Positions 1 through 11,059 of a stretch of 64,000 nt of DNA are shown here, piece after piece. The translations under genes and the position numbers were made by a program. The first letter of the stretch is position 1; every line of letters starts with the position of its first letter. Origin of the DNA: Zasmidium citrigriseum (Eukaryota; Ascomycota; Dothideomycetes; Mycosphaerellales; Mycosphaerellaceae); contig NHNW01000078.1 of assembly GCA_002786025.1 (NCBI GenBank), positions 99,540-163,539 on the forward strand, given 5' to 3'. Below the pieces are notes generated by a model. That model ran no database searches, was not told the origin of the DNA, and worked only from the letters and a program-made list of their open reading frames with translations.

Positions 1-1055
1 CTGGAACGCCGCGAAGCTACATCTCGACGAGCCTGCGCCGTTGACACGCATCGATTCGACATCACATGGACACCTCGCCTCGTTGGGTTGACTCGGTTCA
101 GTCATTCAGGCCGGTGTGGCCCATCCACCAACATTCTGCCTCTCTCCGACACGCGCTCGATCCTGTCAGCCACTACGAACCCGACGGTCGTCTGAGTTGC
201 TCAACGTTGAGCAAGTTCTAAAGACCACCGCAACTTGGCCTGGGCACCTACGCTGCATCGAAACAGGAAGCCATGACCGCAGCAGGCGTCTCGCGAGCTA
301 TTGCTTTAGAGGACTGATGATTAGAAGTGCAACCAAAAATGTATTCACTTACCGGTGGCGGATGAGTCAGGCGGCCATTGGTCTGTGCTCTGAGTATTTC
401 TGGCGCGACTTCTTTCTCTGATGGCCGAGACAGTGCATACCGCATGAACTGACCACTTGCATCAGCAGCACGTTCCACCGCGTCGCTGGTTGAGTACTGG
501 CTCCAATCTCGCCGGCGAATACAGCCATTCGAGGACATCACATTGTCGAGGCCACCAAAGGAGGTATGCATCAACTGCCTAGGAAGACACGGACACTTCA
601 CGGTCCTCCGTCTTTCTGGAATCTGACAAGGTCAACGATCTGGAACACCGCCAAAGAAGACTCCATGGACCACGCCGCCCTCTGAGAACGATGGACCTCG
701 AGTCCATCAAGTATCTCAACACAACGCCAACCTTTGTCCCGCTTTGTGTTGCGGACAATTGCGCTTTGTTCGGTCTCTTGTTTCCTTGTTCAGCGCTGAC
801 AGAGAAGTAGAAGGGTCTTTATCTTCGCGGTCGATGACAAAGCACTTGTCCTCGACGAGCTGGCTTGGCAGGAAACATTTACCATCGGGACTATGCCATA
901 GCATTCCGTCGGTATCCAATTCGTACCTCCTCTACCCAGCCTGCCTGCAATCTCCGCCTCGGCACACAGACTTGTGGCTCACTTGCACTCCCCTCAGAGC
1001 TTCTGGAAAGCTCAGGACCACCAACACCGCAAGTGTCGCTCCCACAACACAAGTC
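1..1055. other. No supported gene (left edge)
   Basis: Only short open frames occur here on both strands, none with a recognisable motif or natural composition. The right part is probably the 5' flank or UTR of the small gene that starts at 1056. Confidence 0.4.
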
Positions 1056-1499
1056 ATGTGCTATAAGGAGACTCCCTACCATCGCTGTGGCCACTACGGC
1101 AAGCCCCGCTTCGTCGGTGGTGAGCCTTGCATTCGTGCCACCAGCCAGTCTGGCCTCAGTCAAGGGTGTTGGGATGTGGTTGACTTCGGCATCACCAATG
1201 TCACTACCAAGTGCAGTAAATGCATGAAGTCCCTTTCCCCAGCATCCGCCTCGACATGCTCCTCGCGATCTGTCTCGTCGTCGTCCTACAGCGGGTCTGT
1301 CAGTGACAGCGACGGCAGTAGCGTCGACATCGAGGTCAGAGGTAGAAGCAGCAGCATCAGCACGGCTTCGTCTTCCCTTCCTTCGACGCGCTCTTCGTCA
1401 GCCTGCAGTACGGAGACTCGGCCTGAGCCAGTTTCTATGTACGGTGTGCTGCCTGCTAAGAGCAAGCCTGGTGTTCTCAAATCTTGTTCGGAGCTGTGA
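1056..1499 (+). CDS. Small Cys/His N-terminal, Ser-rich C-terminal hypothetical protein
   Basis: A single-exon frame of 147 residues, not recognised as a named family. The first ~56 residues carry regularly spaced Cys/His (C2, C11-G-H13, C25, C38, C53-x-x-C56), which looks like a small metal-binding or disulfide module. The rest (about 57-147) is a low-complexity Ser/Thr-rich tail with SSxS and SDSDGSS runs, probably disordered and phosphorylatable. The frame stays open for 104 codons upstream, but that stretch has no natural composition, so the Met that opens the Cys/His block (MCYKETPYHRCGH) is chosen as start. No signal peptide or membrane segment is seen, so it is probably intracellular. 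The function is unknown. Confidence 0.5.
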   Translation: MCYKETPYHRCGHYGKPRFVGGEPCIRATSQSGLSQGCWDVVDFGITNVTTKCSKCMKSLSPASASTCSSRSVSSSSYSGSVSDSDGSSVDIEVRGRSSSISTASSSLPSTRSSSACSTETRPEPVSMYGVLPAKSKPGVLKSCSEL

Positions 1500-1942
1500 G
1501 CTGGAACGAGATTGTTCAGAGCAGTTAGGCATTTGGGAGGCAATCTGGGGAATTCTTATGGGTAAGGACTAACTAATACTGGAGTTTCAGGAGTTTGGTA
1601 AGTACGGTAATAAAGGTATGTTGGATCACCACACTAATCCCCATTTTCTTATTCGCGTCTCATTTGATTTTGAACTTTCGCATTTTCATATCTTCTTGGA
1701 AGGGTTTGCTTACCTGCGCTTATAGGGCGAACATCGAGAATAAGTCCACTCAGAGGTGAACTTTATATCGACTGGAGGGACTCCTTGACGCAATGGTCAT
1801 CATAGTAGCTCAAATCGGCAATGCTTGCGGTCCTCGCATTTGTGTTCCATGGCTTCAGGGACTTATTGCACTCAGCTTTCTATCAACCTTTCCTTCCATC
1901 ACTCGCAACTCTCTCATCAATATACATCCGCTGACTTCCAAC
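1500..1942. other. Intergenic, promoter of the methyltransferase gene
   Basis: No coding signal. An in-frame upstream extension of the methyltransferase frame (from 1793) is hydrophobic and unlike the family, so this stretch is treated as 5' UTR or promoter. Confidence 0.4.
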
Positions 1943-2965
1943 ATGGCAGCATCCGACACCTCGAAATTGATCAGAGACTACACTGACACCAGCGATGCCA
2001 GCACGGGCTATCTCATGGGCCACGACCAGAAGGAAGCCGAGCGACTCGACACACAACATATCTTTGCGCGCCATGCCATTGACGATCGACTGCTGTCCCC
2101 ATATCTAGAGCCGACCGTTCGAGCCGGTGGAATACGAAAGGTGCTCGACGTAGGCACCGGGACGGGGATCTGGTGCTCAGACGCCGCGGTCGAGATGCGT
2201 AGCATGGGCGTTTCTGGATCGATCTCTTTCCTCGGTATCGACATCGCGGAGAATGAGCACTGGAAACTGCATGGTTCTAACCATCTGGAAGAGACGTCCA
2301 TCTTATTCGAAACGGTCGACATGCACGACGATGCCTCCATGGCCACTCTTGCAGAGAAGCATGGACCCTTCGATCTCATCAACGCACGGTGGATCTTCGT
2401 CGCGGTCAAGAGAGACCAATGGCCGTCACTTCTCAAACGTCTGTTCAAACTCCTCCGCCCAGGCGGCAAGATCCAACTCATGGAGCTCGATGTCCTAAAG
2501 ATCCACCGCGAAGGCGATGTAACAGACGAAGTGGCACTGGACTTTCTCATCTCCACCGTCAGTATGTTCCACTCCCTGGGTGTAGATCTGGAATCCGGCG
2601 CGAAGCTTTGGCGATGGTTGCGTGAGGCCGGCTATCGAGAAGTACGAGACACGCTGTTCTCTGTTCATGCTCTGAAGTCGGGTAAGGGTGGATCGCTGGT
2701 TCAGGATTCAAAAGTTCGAGATTGGCTTGTCCATGCACCTCATCTTGCCAAGCCCCATTTCCTTCGGCTACGTGCAGACCCGGGATATGGGAAGCTGTTG
2801 GATGAGTTTGTACCACTCGTTACTCGGGAGAAGTGGCCAGATTACGCCAGTAGATTGAGGGATGGAGCGGAATATGACGACTTTCTGAGAAGGTTCGAGG
2901 TCAAAGTCAAGGAAGACCCGAGCATGGCCTTATATTTGCATCTGATCGTGGCAGAGAAGCCTTGA
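1943..2965 (+). CDS. LaeA-like SAM-dependent methyltransferase
   Basis: Intronless, 340 residues. Class I Rossmann-fold methyltransferase of the fungal LaeA/UMTA-like group. Motif I is VLDVGTGTGIWC (about residues 67-78). It is followed by a post-I acidic motif (FLGIDIAEN), motif II around FDLINARW and a post-II segment LRPGGKIQLMELD. The N-terminus (SDASTGYLMGHDQKEAERLD) matches the usual family opening, where the DxxEAERLD stretch precedes motif I, and this supports the start at 1943 over an upstream in-frame codon. The family transfers a methyl group from SAM, but the acceptor cannot be told from sequence. Members include both secondary-metabolism regulators and small-molecule O-methyltransferases. 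Its stop lies 29 bp from the stop of the convergent transporter gene, so the 3' UTRs probably overlap. No polyketide or peptide synthase is seen nearby. Confidence 0.8.
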   Translation: MAASDTSKLIRDYTDTSDASTGYLMGHDQKEAERLDTQHIFARHAIDDRLLSPYLEPTVRAGGIRKVLDVGTGTGIWCSDAAVEMRSMGVSGSISFLGIDIAENEHWKLHGSNHLEETSILFETVDMHDDASMATLAEKHGPFDLINARWIFVAVKRDQWPSLLKRLFKLLRPGGKIQLMELDVLKIHREGDVTDEVALDFLISTVSMFHSLGVDLESGAKLWRWLREAGYREVRDTLFSVHALKSGKGGSLVQDSKVRDWLVHAPHLAKPHFLRLRADPGYGKLLDEFVPLVTREKWPDYASRLRDGAEYDDFLRRFEVKVKEDPSMALYLHLIVAEKP

Positions 2966-2994
2966 GAGGATGTGGTACAGACGTCTCGCACCCT

Positions 2995-4320
2995 TCACTC
3001 GAGCTTCCGTCTTGTAACATACACAGCCGGCAGAGACAACAGCAAAGCGCCGATACCGAGACTCAAGCCACTAAATACCTGCCCTTTGAGATACTCATGT
3101 GAGTCGTGCGGTACGAGCGCCTCGGCAATCGGTGTCCCGATCAGAGCAGCAAACGAGACTACGCTCCACATCATCCCCGACCGCGTGCCAAGTGTCGCCA
3201 AAGGCGACAATTCGGCAAAACCGCGTTCGGCATGGACACCGCTATGCCAGATGTGAAGCCGACGAGGACCACCCAGACTGTGATACTAGGCAAGTTGTGG
3301 ATTGCAATCCAGCAGAGCACCAAGACAGCAAGGCCAAGACAGCCGAATGTCAACACCCAGGGAGAAATGAAGAACTTAAAACATGGTGAGGAATGGAGGA
3401 AGGATGCGGCCTGCGAAACCACCAGCGTTCATGATGGCCAGGAGGTAGTACGCATAATCTGCGCTGGCGTGGAGGGACAGCTTCGAAAATGGTGTGATGG
3501 TGAACGGCGGGATCCAGAATCCGAGCAGAACAAGGAACAAACCCCCACACAAGAACAAGAAAGGCCGGTCCCGGAGAGCGGATGCATCCAGCACTTGAGA
3601 AGTAGGTCGAGCTTGTGCAAGATCTGGTTTAGATCCAGTGAGGAGAGCAACGAGCGCGGCGATAGAAGTGGCCAGCAGAGCGAAGGCAAGAATCCTGTTG
3701 GTCCAGGCGAAACCCACGGCAGGTACCAAATGATTGAACATTATCAGGATCACCGTTCCGCCCACCGCTGAGCCACTGGCTGAGACCCCGAGGGCTATCG
3801 GTCGTGCTTTGTCAAAGGCTTGAGAGACCATCGTGACGGCCGGAACGTATAACAATCCGCTGCCTGGTCATAGAATCAGCACGCAATTCTTGTAAGCCTT
3901 AGCAGGTCGATACTCACCAAGTCCCACGCACACGCCCTGACACAGTACCACCTGCCAGTACTCGCCAGCCAGACTGAGCATGAAATGACCAAGCACGACC
4001 ATCGAACTTCCCATGCAAAGCAGCGACTTGGCATATCCACGATCATACAAGTATCCAGCGAGGATGGCCGTGAAATTCAAGAGGAAGGCCTGGACGGTGC
4101 TGATCCAGGCAATCGACGACGGCGAGTAAGCAGGAAACATCTCAAATTGGTAGTATGCGTGCCATGCGCCAAAAGAGGTTGCGATGCCCCAAGATTCGAT
4201 GAACACCACGAAGCAGCCGGCTACTTTGATCCAAGACCACAAGATCTTGTCTCGGGTACTATTTGGCGGTGATGGTCCGGAATGCTCGCCCATTTCCTCA
4301 AGATCGTGCGCTTCTGCCAT
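2995..4320 (-). CDS. MCT-type MFS transporter with two apparent frameshifts
   Basis: Monocarboxylate-transporter-like (SLC16/Mch-type) major facilitator. Exon 1 is 4320-3918. A 54-nt GTGAGT intron (3917-3864) follows, and the frame resumes at 3863 (VCVGLG / SGLLYVP). The N-terminus has the family's SFGAWHAYYQ and SSIAWISTVQAFLLN motifs, and the middle has NAGGFAGRILPPFL before the later helices. The reading frame then breaks twice. Near 3378-3381 (a run of four A on the plus strand) one base is in excess and the next helices (WVLTFGCLGLAVLVLCW) are in another frame. Near 3208-3213 one base is missing and the last helices (LSPLATLGTRSGMM to the stop at 2995) return. No GT-AG intron can explain either shift. 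The shifts compensate, so this is either a recent pseudogene or two sequencing errors. The substrate is unknown. Confidence 0.65.
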
Positions 4321-4822
4321 TGAGAGCGTACGAGTAAAAACAAAATCTCAGACTAGACTTCCACAGAAAAATCAACATGAATCTGGAAAGACGTCAGAAC
4401 AACATTAAAAGTTACGATTGGGTAGCGACGCCAGCGTCATCTCCTTCTCAGGCGCTTTTTGGTCGCATACAAGCCGGGTGTTGTGCCCAAATCTAGTATA
4501 CAGTAGTCCGGCCAGTTGAGCTCTTCCGCTGCCTGTGTTTATCATCGACAAAACCTATCGTCAGAATCTCAAATTACCAATCACTCGAAAATGAAAATCG
4601 GTCCCGCAGAAATGTTGAATGCCCACCTTGTTGAGAATGTGTTCGCACATGAGACTAGCGCCAGAATCACAAGTGAATGTCGAGTCCCGCACGTGACAGC
4701 GCGGATCGAGCCGCAGACCCTGGCTCCACGCGACCTCCAATGTCCAACATCCGTGTCCTCTCATCAGGAGTTCATTTCAGCCAACTTCACCTCACCACTA
4801 CCCCTCTCCACAAACCGCAAAC
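4321..4822. other. Bidirectional promoter between the MFS gene and ERV25
   Basis: The two flanking genes diverge from this 502-bp stretch. No coding signal or repeat was seen. Confidence 0.45.
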
Positions 4823-5561
4823 ATGGCCACAACAATGCTGGCCCTCAGACTCCTCTTCGCCTTTCTCCTGCCTCTGGTCTCAGCGCTGAAATTCGAAATC
4901 CAAGCGCATCCAGGCCACGAATCCGCGTCCAAGGAACGCTGCATCCGCAATTTCGTCGCCAAAGACCAGCTGGTCGTCGTGACGGCGACGGTGAGCGGGA
5001 ATCGCGGCGATGGACAGACGTTGAATATGCATGTACGTGGACACCATCAATCCCTAGCGATCAAGCTCCTTTTCCTTCCCACCCAGCCCAATACTCACAC
5101 ACCGTTCCATCTAGATCAAAGACGCAGTCGGAAACGACTACGCCCGCCCCCGCGACGTCGCCGGCGAAGCCCGCTACGCCTTCACCTCGCACGCCGACAG
5201 CGCCTTCGACGTCTGCTTCGAAAACATCCTCACCTCGCACACAACCGTAATGAACCCCACGCGCAGCGTCGAACTCGACATCGACATCGGCGCCGACGCC
5301 AAAGACTGGTCCGCCATCCAAGCCGGCGAGAAACTCAAACCCGTCGAAGTCGAGCTCAAACGCATGTCCGAGCAGGCCAAAGAATTGGTTGAGGAGATGG
5401 ATTACTTGCGGAGCAGGGAGATGAAATTGCGGGATACGAATGAGAGTACGAATGAAAGGGTCAAGTGGTTTGCGATTGGGACCATGGGCATGTTGGTTGC
5501 GTTGGGTGTGTGGCAGATTGTTTATTTGAGAGCGTATTTCAGGAGTAAGCACTTGATCTAG
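4823..5561 (+). CDS. ERV25: p24/EMP24 family cargo receptor ERV25
   Basis: Two exons (4823-5032, 5115-5561) encode 218 residues. The intron opens with GTACGT after codon 70 and closes at CTAG. Residues 1-21 form a signal peptide ([16 protein letters not shown]). A GOLD domain follows with the conserved KERCIRNFV Cys and the DVCFEN Cys pair, then an amphipathic coiled coil (about 130-185). A single C-terminal membrane helix ([21 protein letters not shown]) ends in a short cytosolic tail with aromatic and basic sorting residues ([10 protein letters not shown]). This order and length are diagnostic of the p24 delta/ERV25 group. The family forms heteromeric p24 complexes that cycle between ER and Golgi in COPII and COPI vesicles and help load cargo such as GPI-anchored proteins. 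The start fits the signal peptide. Confidence 0.93.
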
Positions 5562-5813
5562 AGGTAGAAGGAGGGGAATGGAGTGTGTGCTGTGGATTCA
5601 ATGGAAAGCATGGCGCGGGAAAGGTGGGATGGACTGATTGAATTGTATGCATAAGGACGTCAAGAATACGATATAGAGCTGTGCTCAATGCCGAAAAGAA
5701 AAAGCGTATGTGAATTACGATTAAGATCGACATTACGAACCACAGGGGACAAGGTGAGCTTTGATAAAGACACTATTCAGGGTGCATGATTGGAGAAGTC
5801 TCAGGTATGTCCA

Positions 5814-6732
5814 TCATCCGGCCACGTTCGCTCCACGTTTAGGTCGTATCCCAACTGTCTCCAACCTCCTTTGCCTGGCCGCGTAAAAACGTGGAAACAA
5901 ATGTGTTCCTTGGTGAAACACAGCTCCCTCCTCAGAAATCATTTGGTCGTCCTTTGCTCGAGTGCCTAGATTGGTGCTGCCATCGGTCAGTATTGGACAC
6001 ATCAAAGGCGTACAGTCATGTAATCCACCTGACTTGGTCGACGCAGCGGAAGACATTGGGTTTTCGGGGACGTTGTGCTTCTTGTAGACGACATGCACCG
6101 CCTTGTGAAACCTGCCATCAAAGTGTCAGCATTCGCAGCTTGTCAAGTATGGACCGCGTGCGGCACTCACTTGTACTTGATGACATGGATCAGCATAAGG
6201 TTCTTGGCGCTCTTCACCTTGTTCGCCTTCTTTGCGAAGAAGCCGCCCGAGGCCTTGGTCTCTGATTTGGTCTCTGATTTGGTCTCGGACGTCTTCGTCT
6301 CTTGCGTCTTGGCGCCGTCGTGGTGGTCGATGTGGTAAAAGTAGAAGCGCTCCCTGAAAGACTTCCTCTTCTTCGGTTGCTTGGTCTCTTCGGTCTTCTT
6401 CTCAACCGAAGCTGGGACCGGCTCAGGCTTGACGTCGTCCTTCTTGACCACCTTGACCTCTTCGACCTTTTTCTCCTCTTTCTTGGGCACCACAACGACC
6501 TCTTCGGCCTTCTTGTCTTTCGATTCGACGACGACCGTTTCAGCCTTCTTTTCTTCCTGCTTTGGGACCACGACAACCTGTTCGACCTTCTTCTCGGCGG
6601 GCTTGACTTCCTTCTTCTCCTCAACGACGACCGGAGTGGCACCGACACGTTCAACTGTTGGCTGGATGGGAAAGTCAGTCAAGACACTCCATATACAGGT
6701 GAGAGTTTTACCTTGGCAGGGTCGTCGGCCAT
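5814..6732 (-). CDS. Val/Lys/Glu repeat hypothetical protein
   Basis: Three exons are proposed: 6732-6712 (MADDPAK), 6661-6171 and 6111-5814, with introns of 50 and 59 nt (GTAAAA...CAG; GTGAGT...GCAG), giving about 269 residues. The seven-codon first exon is supported by a clean splice pair and by replacing a less natural upstream frame. The middle holds repeats of the type VVVPK-x-EEKK alternating with VVVESKDKK and VVKKDD blocks, then a basic patch (KKRKSFRERFYFYHIDHHD), an SETK triplet repeat, and an alpha-helical FFAKKANKVKSAKNLMLIHV segment that runs across the second intron into KFHKAVHVVYKKHNVPENP. The final ~75 residues are less convincing and the true stop may be earlier. It is probably a disordered, charged cytosolic protein. 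The family was not recognised. It sits 105 bp downstream of the BTB-like gene on the same strand. Confidence 0.55.
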
Positions 6733-6837
6733 GTCACCACCCAGCGATGCACGTTCAGAAGACCCATCGAACTGTCCATCACTCTGCCAAGCCTCTGGCA
6801 ACTCCTTCTCACAAGCCGGTGTCCGCTCGTGAACATG

Positions 6838-8642
6838 CTACGCACAATCGACCCCAGCGCGAGGATCGGGCAATCCATTCTTGTGCAGTTGGACGACAGC
6901 CTCTGAGAAGTCCATTGCCATTTCCGTGTTTTTGGCCAGCACGCCTCGAATGGAGTCTGAGATGTAGACACCAGGGACGGACGCCTGTTCACAGAGAGCA
7001 CGGTACGCGGCAGTCGAGATGAGAAAGCTGCGCATCATATTCGGCTCATGTGTGTAGGTGTAGATGTACTCCAGACGGAAAGCCGGAGCCGTCATCTTCT
7101 CGCCATGGTAGTAGTGGCGAGTGGCGTCCATGACTGCGATGTGTTAGCAAAGACTTTGGCAGGAGTTGCTGAACACTGACCTTGATTCTCAAGCGGCTCC
7201 ATCTGAAACTTCCTCGCGAGAACATACAAGCCGAGATAGTGTTGCAGGGAGTGGAAGTCGTGCGGTCCGGAGAGCTTGTGACCGTTCTCAAGCCACTGCT
7301 TCAGCAACGCCATGGAGAACTCGTCAGCATCTTCAAAGGTGTCCTGGTCCGGAGTTCCAAGATTGCCGTCGTGGCCTTCCTCCTCAGCCAGCATCTTCTT
7401 GAAGAACAGGCTGTTCGCAGCCAGCTGTGCCGTGTTGAAGTCGGTCTGTTTGCGATTCTTTCCAGCGTACAAGCTCACAGTTTGCTTGCGCAAATCAGGC
7501 TTGTGAAGATGCTGATCCTTGTGAGCATCTTTTCCAGCATCCTTTGCAGCCTGGGCAGGGACAACAATCGTTGGAGTCGCATCCTTGGTCGCAGTCGATT
7601 GGCTTGGTGCCGTCTTGCCCGGCGTGGCATCTTTGACAGTTGCCTGTTGCGGTGCCGCGGCCGATTGTGTTGGCAGTGTCTGCATCGAAGCTGGCTGCGA
7701 GGTGGTTGGGTGAGCCTGTGCTTGCGAGGCTGGCGCTGGCTGACTGGTGGGGGCCTTTGAGGCAGCATCGGCGGCAGCAGGATTCACCACTGGCTTCGAC
7801 GTATCTTGTGCTGGCTGAATGGGAGCGACCTTGGGGGCGGCTGCTACGTCGACGACTGGCTTGGATGCGTCCGAACCTTGCTGACTTGGAGTTGGCTGAG
7901 AAGTGGCGGCTTTCGCGGCTGTAACAGCAGCGGCCGTGTCTGCGACTGGCTTGGATGCATCTGGTCTTGGCTGACTTGAAGCTGATTGAGCTCCTTCCTG
8001 CTTCGAATCATGAGTGGCAGGCGCCGCCGGGGTAGATGGAGGCGGAGCAGGTGTCGCCGTCCTTGCTGATGCAAACGCTGGTGCTTTTGGGTCAGCAACG
8101 CCGGTACCAGCTACGGGTGGCTCATTCGACGCTGGCTTTCCAGCAGGGGCCGCCGCGGCGGGCGTGGTGTCCAACGCTGCAGTTGAAGTGCCGGGTCCTG
8201 TTTTCGTAGGCTGAGAAGCTGCCGTGTCGGATGCCGTCTTCGCAGTCGGCGCTGTAGATGCGCGAGTTGGCTTGGCAGGATCTGGCTGTTGTTGCCAATG
8301 ATCGTCCGGTGCGTCGAGGGCGGCTTGTTCAGCAGCAACGAACACACTTTGTGGAACTCCCGTGATCTTCTTACCCGCAGCATTGGGCGCGTTTGTCAAA
8401 GGAGGTGGCTGCGTGGTGCTGGTCTGAGCCGATTGCGAAGTCGTAGGAGCTGGAGACACTGATCTGAGCGGATCTGCGGCGCCAATGCTGGCCTCAGAGT
8501 TGCGGCGAGAGGGGCGGGCGGAGGTAGGAGCGAGATCATCGTCGTGCTCGACTTGCTTGTTGAGGCTGGTGGCCGAAGACGAGCGATTGCCAGGGCTGAG
8601 AGGCCGGGCGTTGACGGCGGTGGCGGGAACGTTCAAAGCCAT
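6838..8642 (-). CDS. BTB/POZ-like protein with long Ala/Pro/Thr-rich N-terminus
   Basis: Two exons (8642-7181, 7133-6838) with a 47-nt intron encode 585 residues. Residues 1 to about 380 are low-complexity Ala/Pro/Thr/Ser/Gln with imperfect ASKPV and SQPxP repeats, probably disordered. From about 387 to the end lies the compact domain: SLYAGKNRKQTDFNTAQLA, then FFKKML, LLKQWLENGH and LGLYVLARKFQMEPLENQ joined across the intron to VMDATRHYYHG. The pattern 'LYVLARKFQxExLxNQVMDAxR' is typical of the fungal BTB/POZ-like group, in which the domain mediates protein-protein contacts, sometimes as a cullin-3 adaptor. No DNA-binding motif was seen. The start is the first Met, in MALNVPATAV. Confidence 0.75.
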
Positions 8643-9125
8643 GGTCGGCGATGGCGATGGTGATGGGTGTTAGTAGGTATGTCGACGGCGGTGATGCTGC
8701 CTGCCAAGTCGCTTGCCTCAACCAAGAATAATGAGTTGAAGCTGAATGAACGATTAAGCAAGCGTCCAAGAAGAGGCAACACAAGAAAGGTGATGGGGAA
8801 ACGGATGCTGGAGAGATCAGATGTGTGCTGTTGTTGTTGACGGCGAGAAGAGAGAGATTGAGGAAGCAAGATCTGGGTGATGTGACGTGATGGAAAGAAC
8901 AGGCCATGGATGTCGCATGGCGAGTTGAAGGAAGGAGTCCATCGGGCGGCGCGATGAGGAAGTCGATACTGTCATATGCCAAGACAGATTGAGGAGTGAG
9001 ACCTGTAGAATGAGTGAGATCCGTAGTCAAGTAGCTGGACCCACGGTATGTCTTGATGTGCTGATACATTACTTTTTTCAGGATATATGTACAGTTGATG
9101 TAGTAGTCGCTTCGAAATCATGCCT
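8643..9125. other. Promoter region of the BTB-like gene
   Basis: 483 bp between the BTB-like start and the SDH5 stop, both on the minus strand. No ORF with natural composition. Pyrimidine-rich on the minus strand. Confidence 0.4.
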
Positions 9126-10157
9126 TTACTGGTCAAAGTTCCGCAGCTCCGGCATGAATCCAAGTCCACCACCACGAGGGTGATGCACCTGCGTGACATC
9201 TGCCTGTCCACCTGATGTAATTTGAGCACCACCAGCACTGCGGTCCTTGACATGTTGCCTCAACATTGCCAAGATTTCACTGTTCTTCCACCGGTTTGGT
9301 ACAGGACGATAGGCAGGCTTGAAAGTGCCAACAGTCTGTGCCCACTCGCCACTTCTGGGCTTGCCTACCCTCCAGCCATCGGTGTCAGAAACAGGACCGC
9401 CATCGGGTGCACGCTTGATATCCTTGGGATCCTTGCCCTGCACCTCTGGATAAGCCATATCAGGACCAGCACCTTCTGCGTACGCCATTGAAGTCGGTGG
9501 GGCCTCCTGTGTCGCCCAGTAATAAATGTCCCAGTCATTCTCGTCAAGGAAAAGATCGTACTGCTGCAATTGCTTCGGGGTCATGGTTCCGAGGTTCGCG
9601 TCGGCGAAGGTGGACATGAGGAGGTCGCTCTCTAGCGTGCCTCTTTTCCGGCTTTGATCTGTGACACACCATCAGCGTCAGTAGGTGGCTTGCGAAGACG
9701 AAGCATGCTTACAGAGGAGACGGGCACGCATGGTGTTCACGTCTTCGCCAGTACGGCGAAGCGGTTCGACCCTGAACTTGCCGCCCTCGATTTCACCTAC
9801 ATCAAGCTCTGCATTGGGGCCTCCCTTTGGTGCTGGCTCTTGCGTGCCGCCTGTCATCTTGTCGGTGTTCTCAGGCTTCGAATCCTTGGGCACGAACTTC
9901 CCATCAACGCTGGTGATCATCTCCGGGGGTGGGCCATCCTCGCCGATGCTGGGCATCTCGTTCGCAATGGTCGAGTTGGTGTTGGTCATGTGCGGGTTGA
10001 GCGGCTTCTCGATCTGGTACTTGCGGTATTCGGGAGCCGTGTCGTTGCCTCGCTCATTCAATGGGACTGCGAATCTTGACGAGGTCGTGGACAATGGCCG
10101 CACGCCGGAGCGCAGGGCCATGCGGCTCGATCGTAGCAGAGCGCGTGCTGATGACAT
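9126..10157 (-). CDS. SDH5: Succinate dehydrogenase assembly factor 2 (SDH5/EMI5)
   Basis: Two exons (10157-9713, 9658-9126) joined by a GTAAGC...ACAG intron give 325 residues. The join creates [20 protein letters not shown], the SdhE/Sdh5 signature in which the RGxxE motif contacts flavoprotein FAD. It is followed by [20 protein letters not shown] and YYWATQE, the rest of the compact SdhE fold. The family promotes covalent flavinylation of the SDH1/SDHA subunit in the mitochondrial matrix. The N-terminus ([23 protein letters not shown]) is a clear Arg/Ser-rich mitochondrial presequence. The protein is longer than the yeast homologue because of an insert before the domain and a Gly-rich C-terminal extension, which look like linker sequence. 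Confidence 0.9.
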
Positions 10158-11059
10158 TGTGCCGGCGGATGGTGGATTGCTGGTGATTAGAGAGATGGCA
10201 GGTCAATGGCAAACAAGATTGGAGTTTGATCTGCGTGACGTCTTCGAGACCACCTCCCAGCTGGCAGCCCCCAGAAGCACTTTCCCTTCGAAGCTGATTG
10301 GCTGGAAGGCCTGTCTCCTTCATCGACCTCACACCCAGCACCGCACCCATCACTCATCAACTTACACCCGACGGTACCTGCATATCATTGCGTGTCCTCG
10401 CCAGGATTCCCGTGGAGTGCATGTCCAACCCAGCTGAACGATAGCGGACAACGCAGGACACCCTATCTGAACCCTTCCCGCGTCTCTTCCACTCCTTCGC
10501 TACGCCGTCATGAGCACTTCATGTCATCCGCCAAGACGGTCCAAAGTCCATCTTTGCTCTATGTCCGGCCGACGACCGATAGCTTTCGGCGGCCATAGTC
10601 CTCATCAATCACAATCGACACGCCGTCTCGCAGGATTTGCTGCGGCCAAGACGACGAATCTTTGACTTTCTCATTCTAATCCTCAAACCTCTGAGCCACC
10701 TTCTGCCCTGAAACACACTATTCACCTTTGCCAGACTCATCCACCTTCATGCTCTCGATTCTGGCAATTTGATATCTCTTGGCTGACCAGCGGGGCAAGA
10801 TCGGATGCGTTGCTCTGGCTTTGCACAGCCTCAATGGTATGCTTGAGTGTTGCCCGCGTTTGGATGCGGACGCGGCAGTCTCGTGCGGACATCGAAACCC
10901 TCTGCCAAGCGCTACACGGCATGTCGAAAATCTATCCGGCTCTTTTGATGGCCGGATTTTTAATGGTGTGACCATGTGCATACTGACATCGAGCATTTAA
11001 GTGTTTCAAATCGCCACCATGCTTGGTAGCCTTGCCTCCCTCAATTGGGTGGACAGGGA
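10158..11059. other. Divergent intergenic region, no gene seen
   Basis: About 0.9 kb between the SDH5 start and the gene at 11060. Short frames only, none with motifs. Confidence 0.4.

Noticed and set aside
3361..3440. Intron instead of a frameshift in the MCT-type transporter
   Set aside because: The only GT...AG pair (48 nt) would delete the conserved GRILP motif and still leave the wrong frame.
1943..4320. Secondary-metabolite cluster made of the LaeA-like methyltransferase and the MFS gene
   Set aside because: No synthase, no regulator, and the two genes only converge. Adjacency alone is not evidence.
5061..5552. Long open frame antisense to ERV25 exon 2
   Set aside because: Shadow of the GC-rich codon-biased sense strand. 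ERV25 is secure.
6302..7022. Leu/Phe/Ser-rich plus-strand frames opposite the Val/Lys/Glu repeat gene
   Set aside because: They are the complement of Lys/Glu repeats and mimic membrane sequence. The minus strand has proper introns and a start.
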